64,000 bases of DNA, taken from Telluribacter roseus (GTDB lineage Bacteria; Bacteroidota; Bacteroidia; Cytophagales; Spirosomataceae). The stretch lies in the NCBI RefSeq assembly GCF_017355915.2, contig NZ_JAFEUV020000001.1:680329-744328 (forward strand). The letters are read 5' to 3'. The notes beneath the pieces are model-generated. The model was not told the DNA's origin. It saw nothing but the letters and a program-made list of their open reading frames with translations, and made no database searches. The stretch's first letter is position 1, and each line of letters begins with the position of its first letter. The position numbers were made by a program, and so were the translations under genes. Positions 35,241 to 44,058 of the stretch are shown here, piece by piece.

Positions 35241-36284
35241 TCACTTCTTGGCAGTGAGCTTGCCGGATAGCCAGAACGAAAACGATACCACGGCGGCCTG
35301 CACGGCATTCATAGAACCATCGGGCGGAGGCGATACAAAATACAGGTCCAGCTTGTCGTAGTTTTTGAGGACCCGGTCAAAGCGCGCCGGTCCGGGCTTA
35401 GTGGGTACTACGTGCGAATAGTAGGGAGTACCTAGTGCATCAAAAAAAGGCTCAAAAAGGCCCGGTGCCAGAAAGCCGATGAACCTGGTGTTGGGGCTGT
35501 CCAGCCGGTAGGTATGCTTGGTATGGGCCGGTATATGCAGAAAGTCCCGGGGGTTGAGGGCCACGGCCTGTCCTTCGTTCCACATGGTCATGCTGCCTTC
35601 CAGGCAGTAGAAGCACTCCGTATGCCGCTTGTGGTAGTGTTCGATAATGGCCTTTCCCTTTGGTCCATCCGTCATCAGGACCAGAAACTGTCCGTCCGTA
35701 TTGTTCTGCCGGGCCAGAAAGCTAAACAGCTGGTCTTCTACGATAAAATGCTCGCCACCACCATTACGAATCACGTACGGCTTGGTACCGTTGGGGCGAT
35801 CCATATTCTCCACTTCCTGTACGTGTCGGGCCGGCTCATATTCATCCACCAGCTGGAAATCCACTTTATCCGATACCTCATAGAGAGGTTCTTTCTGGAA
35901 AGCCTGATTCAGGGCTAACTGGGTGAACAACGAAACTACCCCGCCGGGTCCGGTCAGGCACAGCAGACGGGTGTTAGGCTCAACGGTTCTCAGGATATGC
36001 GTAACACCCCTGGGTATATGTCCGTAGTCGCCCTTCCTGAGGTGGTAGGTTTTGTTTTTGAATGAAAGCAGTACCTCGCCCGACAGCACATAGATTCCCT
36101 TATGAGTATGCTGGTGAAAATGAGCCGGAAAGTAAAAGGTACCCGATGCGAATATTTCTACTACTTCGAGTAGCTCGTTGGTTTGTTCAGGTGAAGCTAT
36201 GACCGAAATCTCCGCCCCACCAAAATATAGTTTTTTTCCCTCGCCTGCTCTTAGCAAATAAGCGGGTGCCGCCTGTACATCCAT
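35241..36284 (-). CDS. Bicupin dioxygenase (quercetin 2,3-dioxygenase-like)
   Basis: A 347-residue protein with two cupin barrels. Cupin 1 has the metal motif HFHQHTHKGIYVLSGEV followed by KGDYGHIPRGVTH; cupin 2 has HYHKRHTECFYCLEGSM followed by NPRDFLHIPAHTKHTY. Both keep the His-x-His...Glu-like ligand set, so both could hold a metal. Length and layout resemble bacterial QdoI, which opens flavonol rings with release of CO. There is no signal peptide. Substrate may differ from quercetin. Monocistronic. Confidence 0.83.
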   Translation of the reverse strand: MDVQAAPAYLLRAGEGKKLYFGGAEISVIASPEQTNELLEVVEIFASGTFYFPAHFHQHTHKGIYVLSGEVLLSFKNKTYHLRKGDYGHIPRGVTHILRTVEPNTRLLCLTGPGGVVSLFTQLALNQAFQKEPLYEVSDKVDFQLVDEYEPARHVQEVENMDRPNGTKPYVIRNGGGEHFIVEDQLFSFLARQNNTDGQFLVLMTDGPKGKAIIEHYHKRHTECFYCLEGSMTMWNEGQAVALNPRDFLHIPAHTKHTYRLDSPNTRFIGFLAPGLFEPFFDALGTPYYSHVVPTKPGPARFDRVLKNYDKLDLYFVSPPPDGSMNAVQAAVVSFSFWLSGKLTAKK

Positions 36285-36351
36285 AGCCTTGACAATTAAT
36301 TGACCCTATAAGAACGTAATAAATAGGATTTACTTAATGGATCCTACGGGT

Positions 36352-36795
36352 TCAGTTAGATAGTGATGCTGGAGGGGATGGTCTTGCGGTTTGCTTCGCC
36401 TGTACCAGGGCATGAACAAGCATGAATACTCCCAGCCCTACAATAACCGCATACAGAAAATAGGGGCCTTTGACATTGATATCCGGTAGTACGGCTATAT
36501 TCTGTTCCGCATCGAAGTGCACCTCAATGCTGTCTGCTTTGGCTGTACTCCTGAAGTGCCGGTTGGGGCTGAGCAGGGTATACTCTTTCCCTTCGTGCCA
36601 GACGTAAATCTTGTTAGGAGCGCGCAAAGTACCCAAGCCGTTGTACCTGCCGATGATGGGCATCTTTACCAATGGGCTGTGCTGCTGGACGTAGGCCTGT
36701 TTTTGATCATGGGTATACATGCCGTAGGTAAGAAAAATAAACAGTACCCCTCCGGCTACCAGAAAAATGGTGCGGGTCCATTTTGCAATCTTCAT
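36352..36795 (-). CDS. DUF3592-like small membrane protein
   Basis: A 147-residue protein with an N-terminal helix (about 9-25), a soluble beta-rich middle (residues 40-105, YNGLGTLRAPNKIYVWHEGKEY and SIEVHFDAEQNIAVLP) and a second helix (about 112-130). The layout, with an extracytoplasmic domain between two helices, resembles DUF3592 proteins. Function unknown. The palindrome at 36827-36872 lies directly upstream. Confidence 0.62.
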   Translation of the reverse strand: MKIAKWTRTIFLVAGGVLFIFLTYGMYTHDQKQAYVQQHSPLVKMPIIGRYNGLGTLRAPNKIYVWHEGKEYTLLSPNRHFRSTAKADSIEVHFDAEQNIAVLPDINVKGPYFLYAVIVGLGVFMLVHALVQAKQTARPSPPASLSN

Positions 36796-36826
36796 AGCAT
36801 TATTTTTAGCGTGTTGAGGATTAGGC

Positions 36827-36872
36827 AGTACGGCAAGTAGGGCTGATTAGATATCAGCCCTACTGCCGTACT
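36827..36872. repeat. Long inverted repeat
   Basis: Arms AGTACGGCAAGTAGGGCTGAT and ATCAGCCCTACTGCCGTACT pair over 20 bases (one bulge) around a 5-base loop. It lies between the serine hydrolase 3' end and the start of the small membrane protein gene; no T-run follows on the minus strand, so a factor-independent terminator is not obvious. Confidence 0.75.
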
Positions 36873-36991
36873 ATATTCCATAAATATAATCAAAATCCGG
36901 ATTTTTGCGCTCCCGACAGGTGGATTGTAGTCAGGTAGTTCACTACTACCGGTTTTGTTATGGCCGGGGTACCGCAGTGGACCTCTACGTT

Positions 36992-38452
36992 TTACCTGGT
37001 GCGCCGGGCCGACCTGGAATGCCCGTTCTGATGGAGGAGGAGGCTGTTGACGGCACTGCTGTCTTTCACAAACTCAAGCTGCGCGGGTACCTCTTTCAGG
37101 AAGAATTTGGTCGGTTCTTCGGCAAACAGGTCAAATGCCGGCTGATTCGTAGCCTGGACTTTCAGGCCGTGGCCCTCCCGCCGGATCTGTAACCTGAACT
37201 CAGGCGTCAGCTCGTATTCACCCACGTAAGTATCCAGGATTTCATCAGGTACCTGCACCACCCGTTTGATCACGGGTTTGTAAAAATCTTTCCAGCCGTA
37301 CACCGTAGCGATGCTGTTGACGATCTCTTCCAGGATCTGGCCATTGTCCGAGTTGACCATCACCACCGCGCCGTTGCCCCCCTGCAGGCTACCCAGGTAC
37401 AAACACCGGAAGCCCTCGTTGGCGCCGCTGTGGGTAAAGTACCGGTCAGGGCCGGCTGTCTTATTAAATACCCCCAGCCCCGCTTCCTGCATCACGGGCG
37501 TGAGCATGGTCCGGGCGGTTTCCTGCGTAAGTACCTTGTCCGAATGCCCCGCGTAGGCCCGTTGCATCTCGATGATGTAGCGGCTGAGCTCGGTCGGGTT
37601 GGTCCAGAGGGCGGCGGCTCCCTGCTCCGGATACTGGTGGTACTTCCCTACTACGGGCGTGCCGTCACCGCGGTAGCCGGTTGAGAGCAGGGGGACCCTG
37701 TCGGCAGGAGGCGGTATGGTATAAAAGCTGCTGGTCATGCCCAGCGGATCCAGTACCCGCTGCTGCGCGTAGAGGTCGTAAGGCAGGCCGGTCAGGTCCA
37801 TTACCACCAGTTGTGAAATGGTAGTACCTCCGCCCGAGTACTGCACCCGGGTACCCGCCTCAAACAGCGACCGGATGGGCTGGCTGTTGGCCGGACTCTC
37901 TCCGTTTAAGATCTGAATTACGGTGGGTACCTGTTCACCGGCCGCGTAGCCTCTGAAACCGTGGACTGACGTACCGGCCGTGTGACTCAGCAGGTGCCGT
38001 AGCGTGATGGGCGTTTTGCCCTTGCTGCTGTCATACGGAAACTTCCAGCTCCGGAGGTAGGTATTGATATCCTGGTCCAGATCGGCCTTCCGGTCCTGCA
38101 CCAGCCTCAGTACTCCCACCGCGTTCAACGACTTGCTGATGGAAGCGGCCTGAAACAGGGTCTGCGGGGTGACGGGCACCGTTTGTTCTTTATCGGCATA
38201 GCCGTAGCCACGCGCCCAGTCCAGTTGGTGGTCTTTGATGACAGCTATACTCACTCCCGGAATCCTGAGCTGCTTCATGCGCTCCTGCAGCACCAGTAGG
38301 TTGTCGTCAGTCCGGATGGCCTCACCCAGGCTCTGTTCTACGCGCCTGATGCGCTCCTCCACCTCCGGGCTATAGGTCGGGTTGGTCTGGGCCAGAAGAG
38401 GCAGATGGCCAATCAGGACCAGTACAAATAGTGGTACCTTACATGTTTTCAT
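36992..38452 (-). CDS. Exported serine hydrolase, class C beta-lactamase family
   Basis: A 486-residue penicillin-binding-protein/esterase-type hydrolase: signal peptide 1-21 (cleavage before Q22), catalytic motif S104-I-S-K107, the Y205-S-G motif in QYSGGGTT, and HSG in YFTHSGANEG as the third (KTG-equivalent) box. The C-terminal ~90 residues form a DUF3471-like lipocalin-type domain (YVGEYELTPEFRLQIRREG). Such proteins act on D-amino-acid peptides, esters or peptidoglycan; true beta-lactamase activity is not implied. Located in the periplasm. Confidence 0.88.
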   Translation of the reverse strand: MKTCKVPLFVLVLIGHLPLLAQTNPTYSPEVEERIRRVEQSLGEAIRTDDNLLVLQERMKQLRIPGVSIAVIKDHQLDWARGYGYADKEQTVPVTPQTLFQAASISKSLNAVGVLRLVQDRKADLDQDINTYLRSWKFPYDSSKGKTPITLRHLLSHTAGTSVHGFRGYAAGEQVPTVIQILNGESPANSQPIRSLFEAGTRVQYSGGGTTISQLVVMDLTGLPYDLYAQQRVLDPLGMTSSFYTIPPPADRVPLLSTGYRGDGTPVVGKYHQYPEQGAAALWTNPTELSRYIIEMQRAYAGHSDKVLTQETARTMLTPVMQEAGLGVFNKTAGPDRYFTHSGANEGFRCLYLGSLQGGNGAVVMVNSDNGQILEEIVNSIATVYGWKDFYKPVIKRVVQVPDEILDTYVGEYELTPEFRLQIRREGHGLKVQATNQPAFDLFAEEPTKFFLKEVPAQLEFVKDSSAVNSLLLHQNGHSRSARRTR

Positions 38453-38775
38453 GATATAGCATAGGGATTGTTGAGCGAATGGTACAGTACTGTAAAACCA
38501 TAGCAGAATACGGGGTGCCAGGTTTTACACCCGGACTTGTAAAATCACGGTTTCCCTTACCAATACTCTGTAATGGTGGGGGAAAGGCAAGCAGATAACC
38601 ACCTGTTTACGAAAGAGTAACAGGGGGGAGAGTGCTGGTAAGTACCGAAATATTATTGAAGAAGTATACCAGTATGTGATGAGCGGCCTGGGATGTACTA
38701 TCAGATGATACAGCCGCGGTGGCCCTCAGCGGCAACAGCGGCGCCTATTGGTGTAAGATAGAGTCTTAGAGGGGG
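38453..38775. other. Intergenic stretch, no gene seen
   Basis: No coding frame with a credible start or composition was found on either strand, and no RNA or repeat was recognised. It should hold the serine hydrolase promoter near its left end. Confidence 0.5.
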
Positions 38776-38964
38776 CTATTTATGCGGCTTTTTTCCCAGC
38801 CTCACTAGCCGGTATACAAAAATCCCGATGGCCAGCAGCAATACCCCTACCTGTAGATAGATATTGCCATTCTGGTCATCGGGGAGCTTACTGGCCAGCC
38901 TGATCTCATTGGAGATATAAACAATAAATAAAAACGGGACTAGCAGATTAAAGTACCTTCTCAT
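38776..38964 (-). CDS. Small two-helix membrane protein
   Basis: A 62-residue protein starting at ATG 38964. Helix 1 covers about residues 5-18 (NLLVPFLFIVYIS), helix 2 about 33-52 (YLQVGVLLLAIGIFVYRLV), with a basic C-terminus GKKPHK. It is not recognised. It lies about 90 bp downstream of the metallo-beta-lactamase gene in the same orientation and may be co-transcribed. Confidence 0.55.
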   Translation of the reverse strand: MRRYFNLLVPFLFIVYISNEIRLASKLPDDQNGNIYLQVGVLLLAIGIFVYRLVRLGKKPHK

Positions 38965-39055
38965 CGGTAGCGTATCAGGGTGGATGTACCGGGTCAAGTT
39001 AGAAAAATAGGCTGACTTTCCCAATTGCCCGGCTCCCGTCGCATACTCTGCCGGT

Positions 39056-39796
39056 TTAGTTAGTACTGAAAAGACTGATGGTATAGTCAAGCAGTTCGGT
39101 GCCGCCAGGTTTGCCGTGGCCGGGTATGACTTTCTTAATAGCGGGGTACTTCTGCTTCAGGCGGGTTACCGTGGCGGGCCACTCATTGGTATTGGCGTCT
39201 CCCAGGTACCCCTTCGTGGCGCCTACTTCCTTGATCAGGCAGCCGCCAAAGAGTACCTTCTCCGTCGGGAAGTACGCTACTACATTATCGCGCGTGTGTC
39301 CTTCCCCAAAGTACTCTACCACTACTTTCTGGGAGCCTACTTTGAGTTCCTGTACCCTTTCAAAGCCGTGCTGGGGTACGGGCAGGCCATTGGCCCTGGT
39401 TAGTTCGATGGTGCGCTGGCTGGCGTAGGAAGGTACCTGCTGCTTATGAAACTCATCCAGTCCGCCGAGGCAGTCATCGTGGAAATGCGTAGGTACTACA
39501 GCCTTGATCTTACAGTGGAGCCCATCCTGCACCCATTGGATCAGTTCCTGGGTGGCTTTGGGGGTGCTGGGCGTATCAAAGATCAGCGCCTCCTTTTTAT
39601 TCACGACCACCATGCCGTTGCATTCCACTTTTCCAAAGCTCTGGGTCTGGAGGTACGAGATATGCTGGTATACATTATCAGCCACTTTCTGCACGACCAG
39701 GTTTTCTGTTTGGTACACTGGTCTGTCCTGAGCGGAGGTGGGGCGAGAGAGTCCAATAAAGAGAAAGGGTAGAAGGAGGTAGGCTACTAGTGGCAT
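39056..39796 (-). CDS. Subclass B1 metallo-beta-lactamase
   Basis: Zinc hydrolase likely to open beta-lactam rings in the periplasm, including carbapenems if it behaves like known B1 enzymes. The 246-residue precursor has a signal peptide (cleavage before Q23). All zinc ligands are visible: H104, H106 and D108 in THFHDDC, H167 in GEGHTRDN, C186 in GGCLIK and H227 in IPGHG. C186 instead of serine and the spacing mark subclass B1; lysine two residues after the cysteine contacts substrate in family members. Chromosomal B1 enzymes are typical of environmental Bacteroidota. No mobile element adjoins it. Confidence 0.9.
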   Translation of the reverse strand: MPLVAYLLLPFLFIGLSRPTSAQDRPVYQTENLVVQKVADNVYQHISYLQTQSFGKVECNGMVVVNKKEALIFDTPSTPKATQELIQWVQDGLHCKIKAVVPTHFHDDCLGGLDEFHKQQVPSYASQRTIELTRANGLPVPQHGFERVQELKVGSQKVVVEYFGEGHTRDNVVAYFPTEKVLFGGCLIKEVGATKGYLGDANTNEWPATVTRLKQKYPAIKKVIPGHGKPGGTELLDYTISLFSTN

Positions 39797-39845
39797 CGGG
39801 TTAAAAAATGTGATTAGTGTGAGGTCAATGGTTTACGTAGAAATC

Positions 39846-40367
39846 TTAATTCCAGTTCAGGACAAAGTTCTTCTGTTCTGTGGTTTCAGGGGACATTTTG
39901 CCCGCAATGGAGGTATTACGCTTCAGGTGGTCAATCGTATCAAATACGTTTTCTTTGGTAGCCAATCCGTGCCGTAGCAGATAGCAACCTACTACAGTGC
40001 CTGTTCTGCCGATACCTCCCCAGCAATGTACATATACCTTTTTGTTAGCAGCGTGCAGTGAATCGATCAGATCCAGAATTTCCTGCATCCGCTCCTTCGT
40101 CGGGACAGATACATCTTGGATGGAGAGCCGGTATGTTTCGACTTTATTTTGGTTCAGGAAGCCGGTGTAGTCATTGAAAGGCTGACCTTTCCAGTTGGTT
40201 TCGCCCGCTTCCATCAGGTTGATGACCGCATCAACCTTGCTCCCAATAAGGCCTGTCAATTTTAGTTGAGTAGCTTCGTCAGTAACAGCCGCCGGTATCT
40301 CACCGGCCAGTAAATTGTCAGTAACCCAGTAGGATCTTTCGAAGGGGAGAGGATTGGTAGTTTTCAT
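39846..40367 (-). CDS. Dual-specificity/tyrosine-like protein phosphatase
   Basis: A 173-residue cysteine phosphatase. The P-loop is HCWGGIGRTG with nucleophile C115 and R121; the general acid is likely D85 in SIQDVSVP. The N-terminal PFERSYWVTDNLLAGEIP is typical of bacterial members of this family annotated as protein-tyrosine phosphatases. Start at ATG 40367; an open frame continues to 40463 without likely coding content. Soluble and cytoplasmic; substrate may be a phosphoprotein or a phosphorylated small molecule. Confidence 0.87.
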   Translation of the reverse strand: MKTTNPLPFERSYWVTDNLLAGEIPAAVTDEATQLKLTGLIGSKVDAVINLMEAGETNWKGQPFNDYTGFLNQNKVETYRLSIQDVSVPTKERMQEILDLIDSLHAANKKVYVHCWGGIGRTGTVVGCYLLRHGLATKENVFDTIDHLKRNTSIAGKMSPETTEQKNFVLNWN

Positions 40368-40690
40368 TCTGTGGTAGTGTAGGTATGAGTGATGAGTACT
40401 AATTGGCTCTAAGTACCTCGAAAGGACTAAAAGCGCAAGAAAGTTAGTAAGAATTCTCTCCAAAATAGTAGACTATTTGCTCCCCGTCCAGATGATTTTT
40501 GTGTCAGGATTTTTTCTACTTTTATCGACTGTGCCTAAGCGATTTACCGGTCTGAGTAGTTGAAGTGAGAAATTGGAGATGGACTCCACTTTCAACGCAG
40601 AATAGTACAAGATTCAGCCGCAAAAGACCTGATTTTTGTAGCGGTCAGGCAGGCAGTGACACAATAACTCAACCCGTTATAATCAACCTG
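40368..40690. other. Divergent promoter region, no gene seen
   Basis: Separates the minus-strand phosphatase from the plus-strand PhoX-like gene. No credible gene is seen on either strand. No exact TAnnTTTG box is present; the nearest is TGATTTTTG at about 40630. Confidence 0.4.
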
Positions 40691-42094
40691 ATGAAGAATT
40701 TTTCCTCGCACAGCCGCCGGGACTTCCTGAAGTTCTCTGCGAGTGCCTCTCTGGGCTTTGCAGGGCTCCTGTCCTGCGTGCGCGAAATAGATACCGTAGT
40801 GCCTCCAATTCCGGTCCGACCGGTTGGCTACGGCCCCCTGCTGCCCGACCCGCATGGACTGCTCAATCTGCCCAAAGGCTTTACGTACCAGATCATATCG
40901 CGGCAGGGCGAAACCATGAGCGACGGACTGCTGGTACCGGGCCTGCCGGATGGAATGGGTACCTTCCGGGGCACCAACGGCAAAACAATTCTGATCCGCA
41001 ACCATGAGCTGAGCCCGGACCCCATCTGGGGGAGTCCGTATGGCCTGGATGGGAGCTTGGCCTCTAAGGTGGACCGCTCCCTGCTGTACGATCCGGGTAG
41101 TGGAGGCCGGCCGGAGCTGGGCGGCACTACTACGCTGGTCTATAATCCGGCTACGGCCCGCGTAGAAAGGCAGTTTCTGAGCCTGACCGGAACCGCCCGC
41201 AACTGCGCCGGAGGCCCCACCCCCTGGAACACCTGGCTCACCTGCGAAGAGACTATCAAGAGAGCAGGCTTCGAAGGCTGTCAGAAAGATCATGGCTTTG
41301 TATTTGAAGTACCCGCCACGGACTATCCCAGACTTCATCCGGCGGTTCCCATCAAGCCCATGGGCCGCATGAATCATGAAGCCGTGGCCGTGGACCCGCG
41401 TACGGGCATTGTGTACATGACCGAAGATATCAGCGATAGCCTGATCTACCGGTACCTGCCCACCGTACCCCGCCAACTGCACAAGGGAGGTACCCTGCAG
41501 GCGCTCATGATCAGGGACCAGAAGAGCGTCGATACCCGCAACTGGCCCACATTGACGGCGCCCGTGTTTCCGGTCGGGCAAACCTTTGACGTAATGTGGG
41601 TGGATCTGGAAGAGGTGGAGTCGCCTGATGATGACTTAAGGTACCAGGGCTTTGATAAAGGCGCCGCCCGTTTCGCCCGGACCGAAGGCATGTGGTTTGG
41701 TAATAATGAAGTGTACTTTGCCTGTACCAACGGGGGCAAGAGCCAGCTGGGGCAGGTATTCAGGTACGTACCCAGCTCGCAGGAGGGGAAGCCCCAGGAG
41801 AAAAGCTCCCCCGGCAAGCTGGAGCTGTTCATCGAGTCTAACAGTACCGAGCTGCTCCAGAATTGTGATAATCTGACCGTAGCTCCCTGGGGCGATGTGA
41901 TACTCTGTGAAGACAATGATCACCCCTTTCTGGTCGGCGTTACCCCCAAGGGGGAGCTGTACCGACTGGCCGAAAATGTAGCCCACAAGACCGAGTTTGC
42001 GGGTGGCGTTTTCTCTCCCACCGGCGAGACCTACTTCGTCAACATGCAGGGAACGGGTATGACCATCGCCATCACCGGCCCCTGGCACAAATGA
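40691..42094 (+). CDS. Tat-exported PhoX-family (DUF839) protein
   Basis: A 467-residue protein with an N-terminal twin-arginine signal (SRRDFLKFSASASLGFAGLL), so it is exported folded, probably with metal cofactors. A cysteine after the hydrophobic stretch (LLSC) may be lipidated. The body is a DUF839/PhoX-like beta-propeller: GRMNHEAVAVDPRTGIVYMTED, AGGPTPWNTWLTCEET and ILCEDNDHPFLVGVTPKGE are the metal-cluster and phosphate-site blocks of PhoX alkaline phosphatases. True phosphatase activity is likely but unproven. Start at ATG 40691 is set by the Tat signal. Monocistronic. Confidence 0.87.
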   Translation: MKNFSSHSRRDFLKFSASASLGFAGLLSCVREIDTVVPPIPVRPVGYGPLLPDPHGLLNLPKGFTYQIISRQGETMSDGLLVPGLPDGMGTFRGTNGKTILIRNHELSPDPIWGSPYGLDGSLASKVDRSLLYDPGSGGRPELGGTTTLVYNPATARVERQFLSLTGTARNCAGGPTPWNTWLTCEETIKRAGFEGCQKDHGFVFEVPATDYPRLHPAVPIKPMGRMNHEAVAVDPRTGIVYMTEDISDSLIYRYLPTVPRQLHKGGTLQALMIRDQKSVDTRNWPTLTAPVFPVGQTFDVMWVDLEEVESPDDDLRYQGFDKGAARFARTEGMWFGNNEVYFACTNGGKSQLGQVFRYVPSSQEGKPQEKSSPGKLELFIESNSTELLQNCDNLTVAPWGDVILCEDNDHPFLVGVTPKGELYRLAENVAHKTEFAGGVFSPTGETYFVNMQGTGMTIAITGPWHK

Positions 42095-42159
42095 AAGCAG
42101 AGGAGGGTAGGTAGTAGTACTTAGGTATATGGAAAATTAATGGCAGATTATTCTCCACT

Positions 42160-42765
42160 TCAGGCACTATATAAATAACCAATCTCATTTCTAATTTCCC
42201 AAACTTCATCATAACTCATAGTGGAGAGAGAGTTGCGGGTGCCGCGCAGGACAAACTGGTAATCGCCCACGGTTACCATCCGGAGGCGTGAGTCAAACCT
42301 TTCGTCGCCGGTGAGGGTACGGAAGTACTCTACCGCTTCTTTGCCGTGCACGTATACGAGGGTGGGCCGGATGGTGTCCATTAAGTACCGGAATACCTCC
42401 GTACGGTGGTCGTTGGGTAGGAGCTCCCTCGCCGTTCGGGTAGGTGTGGAGCAGATGTTGGTGTCGAGGCAGGGGCGAGGCATCCGCTCCAGCATGTATT
42501 CGATGCGGCCACGGGTGCCCTTAGGCAGTATCCATCCCCTTTTCACCATGTAATCCCGTAGAAAGTAAGGCTTCGCGAATCCCTGGGTGTCGCTCCAGTA
42601 CGACCAGAACGGCTCATCCATCTCTACCGGAGGATTGAACCCCACTATGAATATATCACAAGCCAGGGGCGATTCGTCACACAGGAAAGGCCGGGCCTTC
42701 GGATCGGGCACGAGCTGCTGCATCCGTTCACGGAACTGCCGGAGGGAGAGGGTAAGGTTGGGCAT
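42160..42765 (-). CDS. Uracil-DNA-glycosylase-like protein, paralog A
   Basis: A 201-residue protein that I cannot place in a named family. A core IFIVGFNPPV followed by FWSYW resembles motif A of the uracil-DNA glycosylase superfamily (G-x-N-P near the N-terminus), and the later strand PTLVYVHGKEAVEYF resembles the strand before its second motif; the assignment is weak. It is very similar (about two thirds identical by eye) to the 202-residue protein encoded 500 bp upstream, with an NTF2-like gene between. No signal peptide. Confidence 0.6.
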   Translation of the reverse strand: MPNLTLSLRQFRERMQQLVPDPKARPFLCDESPLACDIFIVGFNPPVEMDEPFWSYWSDTQGFAKPYFLRDYMVKRGWILPKGTRGRIEYMLERMPRPCLDTNICSTPTRTARELLPNDHRTEVFRYLMDTIRPTLVYVHGKEAVEYFRTLTGDERFDSRLRMVTVGDYQFVLRGTRNSLSTMSYDEVWEIRNEIGYLYSA

Positions 42766-42836
42766 AAAGTATGGCAGTCAATGGCAAATGCCTGGGTGGT
42801 CTGCTGGCTTAGTTACTAGAGGCGAGCCTTTGTATT

Positions 42837-43199
42837 CTACGCCCCATTGCTGGTCCCTGTCCTGATGACGAAAGCCTTCAGCTCCGCCATCTTCCCGTCG
42901 CGAAACTGCCAGACGTCGCAGTAGGAGTAGTCTGCCTCTTTTCCAGCTTCGTCCTTTAATCGGATGGTACCGAGGGCCGTTACATAATCACCGCCAGCAA
43001 TCAGGTTTTCGACGTTGAACTTTGGCGGCTCCTCATAAGCCGTTGCCATCCACTGCCGAACTGCCTCCTTCCCCCGTAGGGTCAGGTCGCCTACAAAGGT
43101 CCACTCCGTGTCGTCGGTGCAATAAGCCAGAAACCCCTCATGGTCGCCCTGGCTGATAGCTGCGTTGGCCTTTTCCAGTATGGCTATATTATTCTCCAT
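42837..43199 (-). CDS. NTF2-like (SnoaL-type) protein
   Basis: A 120-residue cone-shaped NTF2-fold protein: helix EKANAAISQGDHEGFLAY, then TDDTEWTFVGDLTLRGKEAV and the beta-sheet ending CDVWQFRDGKMAELKAF. Family members bind small molecules or act as ketosteroid-isomerase-like enzymes; catalytic residues cannot be assigned. It is located between two near-identical UDG-like genes and transcribed in the same direction, perhaps as one unit (71-74 bp gaps). Confidence 0.82.
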   Translation of the reverse strand: MENNIAILEKANAAISQGDHEGFLAYCTDDTEWTFVGDLTLRGKEAVRQWMATAYEEPPKFNVENLIAGGDYVTALGTIRLKDEAGKEADYSYCDVWQFRDGKMAELKAFVIRTGTSNGA

Positions 43200-43273
43200 C
43201 CTATGTATAGGTCTTGTTTAAGTAGATACCATAAATATAGTGAGATAAGTGATAGATGGATAAGATGCTAAGC

Positions 43274-43882
43274 TCAGGTATAAAAGAACTCTTGTATCTC
43301 ATCTCTCACTTTCCTGACTTCCTCATAGCTCATGCGGGAGAGCGAATTGAGGGTGCCGCGCAGGGCAAACTGATAGTCACCGATGGTTCCAAGCCGGAGG
43401 CGTGAGTCAAACCCGTCCACGCCGGTGAGGGTACGGAAGTACTCTACCGCCTCTTTGCCATGCACATATACTACGGTAGGCCGGATGGTGTCCAGCAGGT
43501 ACCGGAATAGTTCCGTACGGAGGTCATTGGGCGCAAGTCCCCTTGCCGTTCGGGTGGGGGTGGAGCAGATAGGGGTGTCGAGGCAGGGAAATAGGGGGAA
43601 CCCTTCGGTAAGTTGTTCTATGCGGCCACGCAATCCTCTAGGCTGCATCAACCCCTGCTTGACCGAGTTGTCACGCAGGAAGTAGGGCTTATTGAACCCC
43701 GAGGCGTCGCTCCAGTACGACCAGAACGGGGAGTCCGTCTGAGCCGGGGGATTGAACCCTACAATGAACAACTCACAGTTCAGAGGCGACTCGTTACATA
43801 CAAACGGCCTAGCTTTCGGATCCGGTACCAACTGCTGTACCCGTTCACGAAACTGCCGGAGGGAGAGGTTTGTGTTAGGCAT
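43274..43882 (-). CDS. Uracil-DNA-glycosylase-like protein, paralog B
   Basis: A 202-residue duplicate of the gene at 42160-42765. It has the same LFIVGFNPPA, FWSYWSDASGF, YFLRDNSVKQG, CLDTPICSTPTRTAR and TVVYVHGKEAVEYFRTLTG blocks; differences are spread evenly, as expected for an old duplication under purifying selection. Start at ATG 43882. The GxNPP motif hints at the UDG fold, but no glycosylase catalytic Asp/Asn-His arrangement is certain. Confidence 0.6.
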   Translation of the reverse strand: MPNTNLSLRQFRERVQQLVPDPKARPFVCNESPLNCELFIVGFNPPAQTDSPFWSYWSDASGFNKPYFLRDNSVKQGLMQPRGLRGRIEQLTEGFPLFPCLDTPICSTPTRTARGLAPNDLRTELFRYLLDTIRPTVVYVHGKEAVEYFRTLTGVDGFDSRLRLGTIGDYQFALRGTLNSLSRMSYEEVRKVRDEIQEFFYT

Positions 43883-44058
43883 GGATAGGTGTGTAGAGGT
43901 AATACCTATAATGGCTAGAAAGTTAAAAAATAAGAGGCAGTCTATTTCAGACAACCTCCTGTTTTTTAGTGAAAGGCTTCACTGCTCCATTTCCTGCATT
44001 ACCATTCGGCACAGGTACTTTATTTATACATGTTAGCTGTGCGGTAGAAAACTTCCCT

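Noticed and set aside
39846..40463. Phosphatase start at 40463
   Set aside because: The extra 32 residues are not typical of the family, whose conserved N-terminus begins just after the ATG at 40367.
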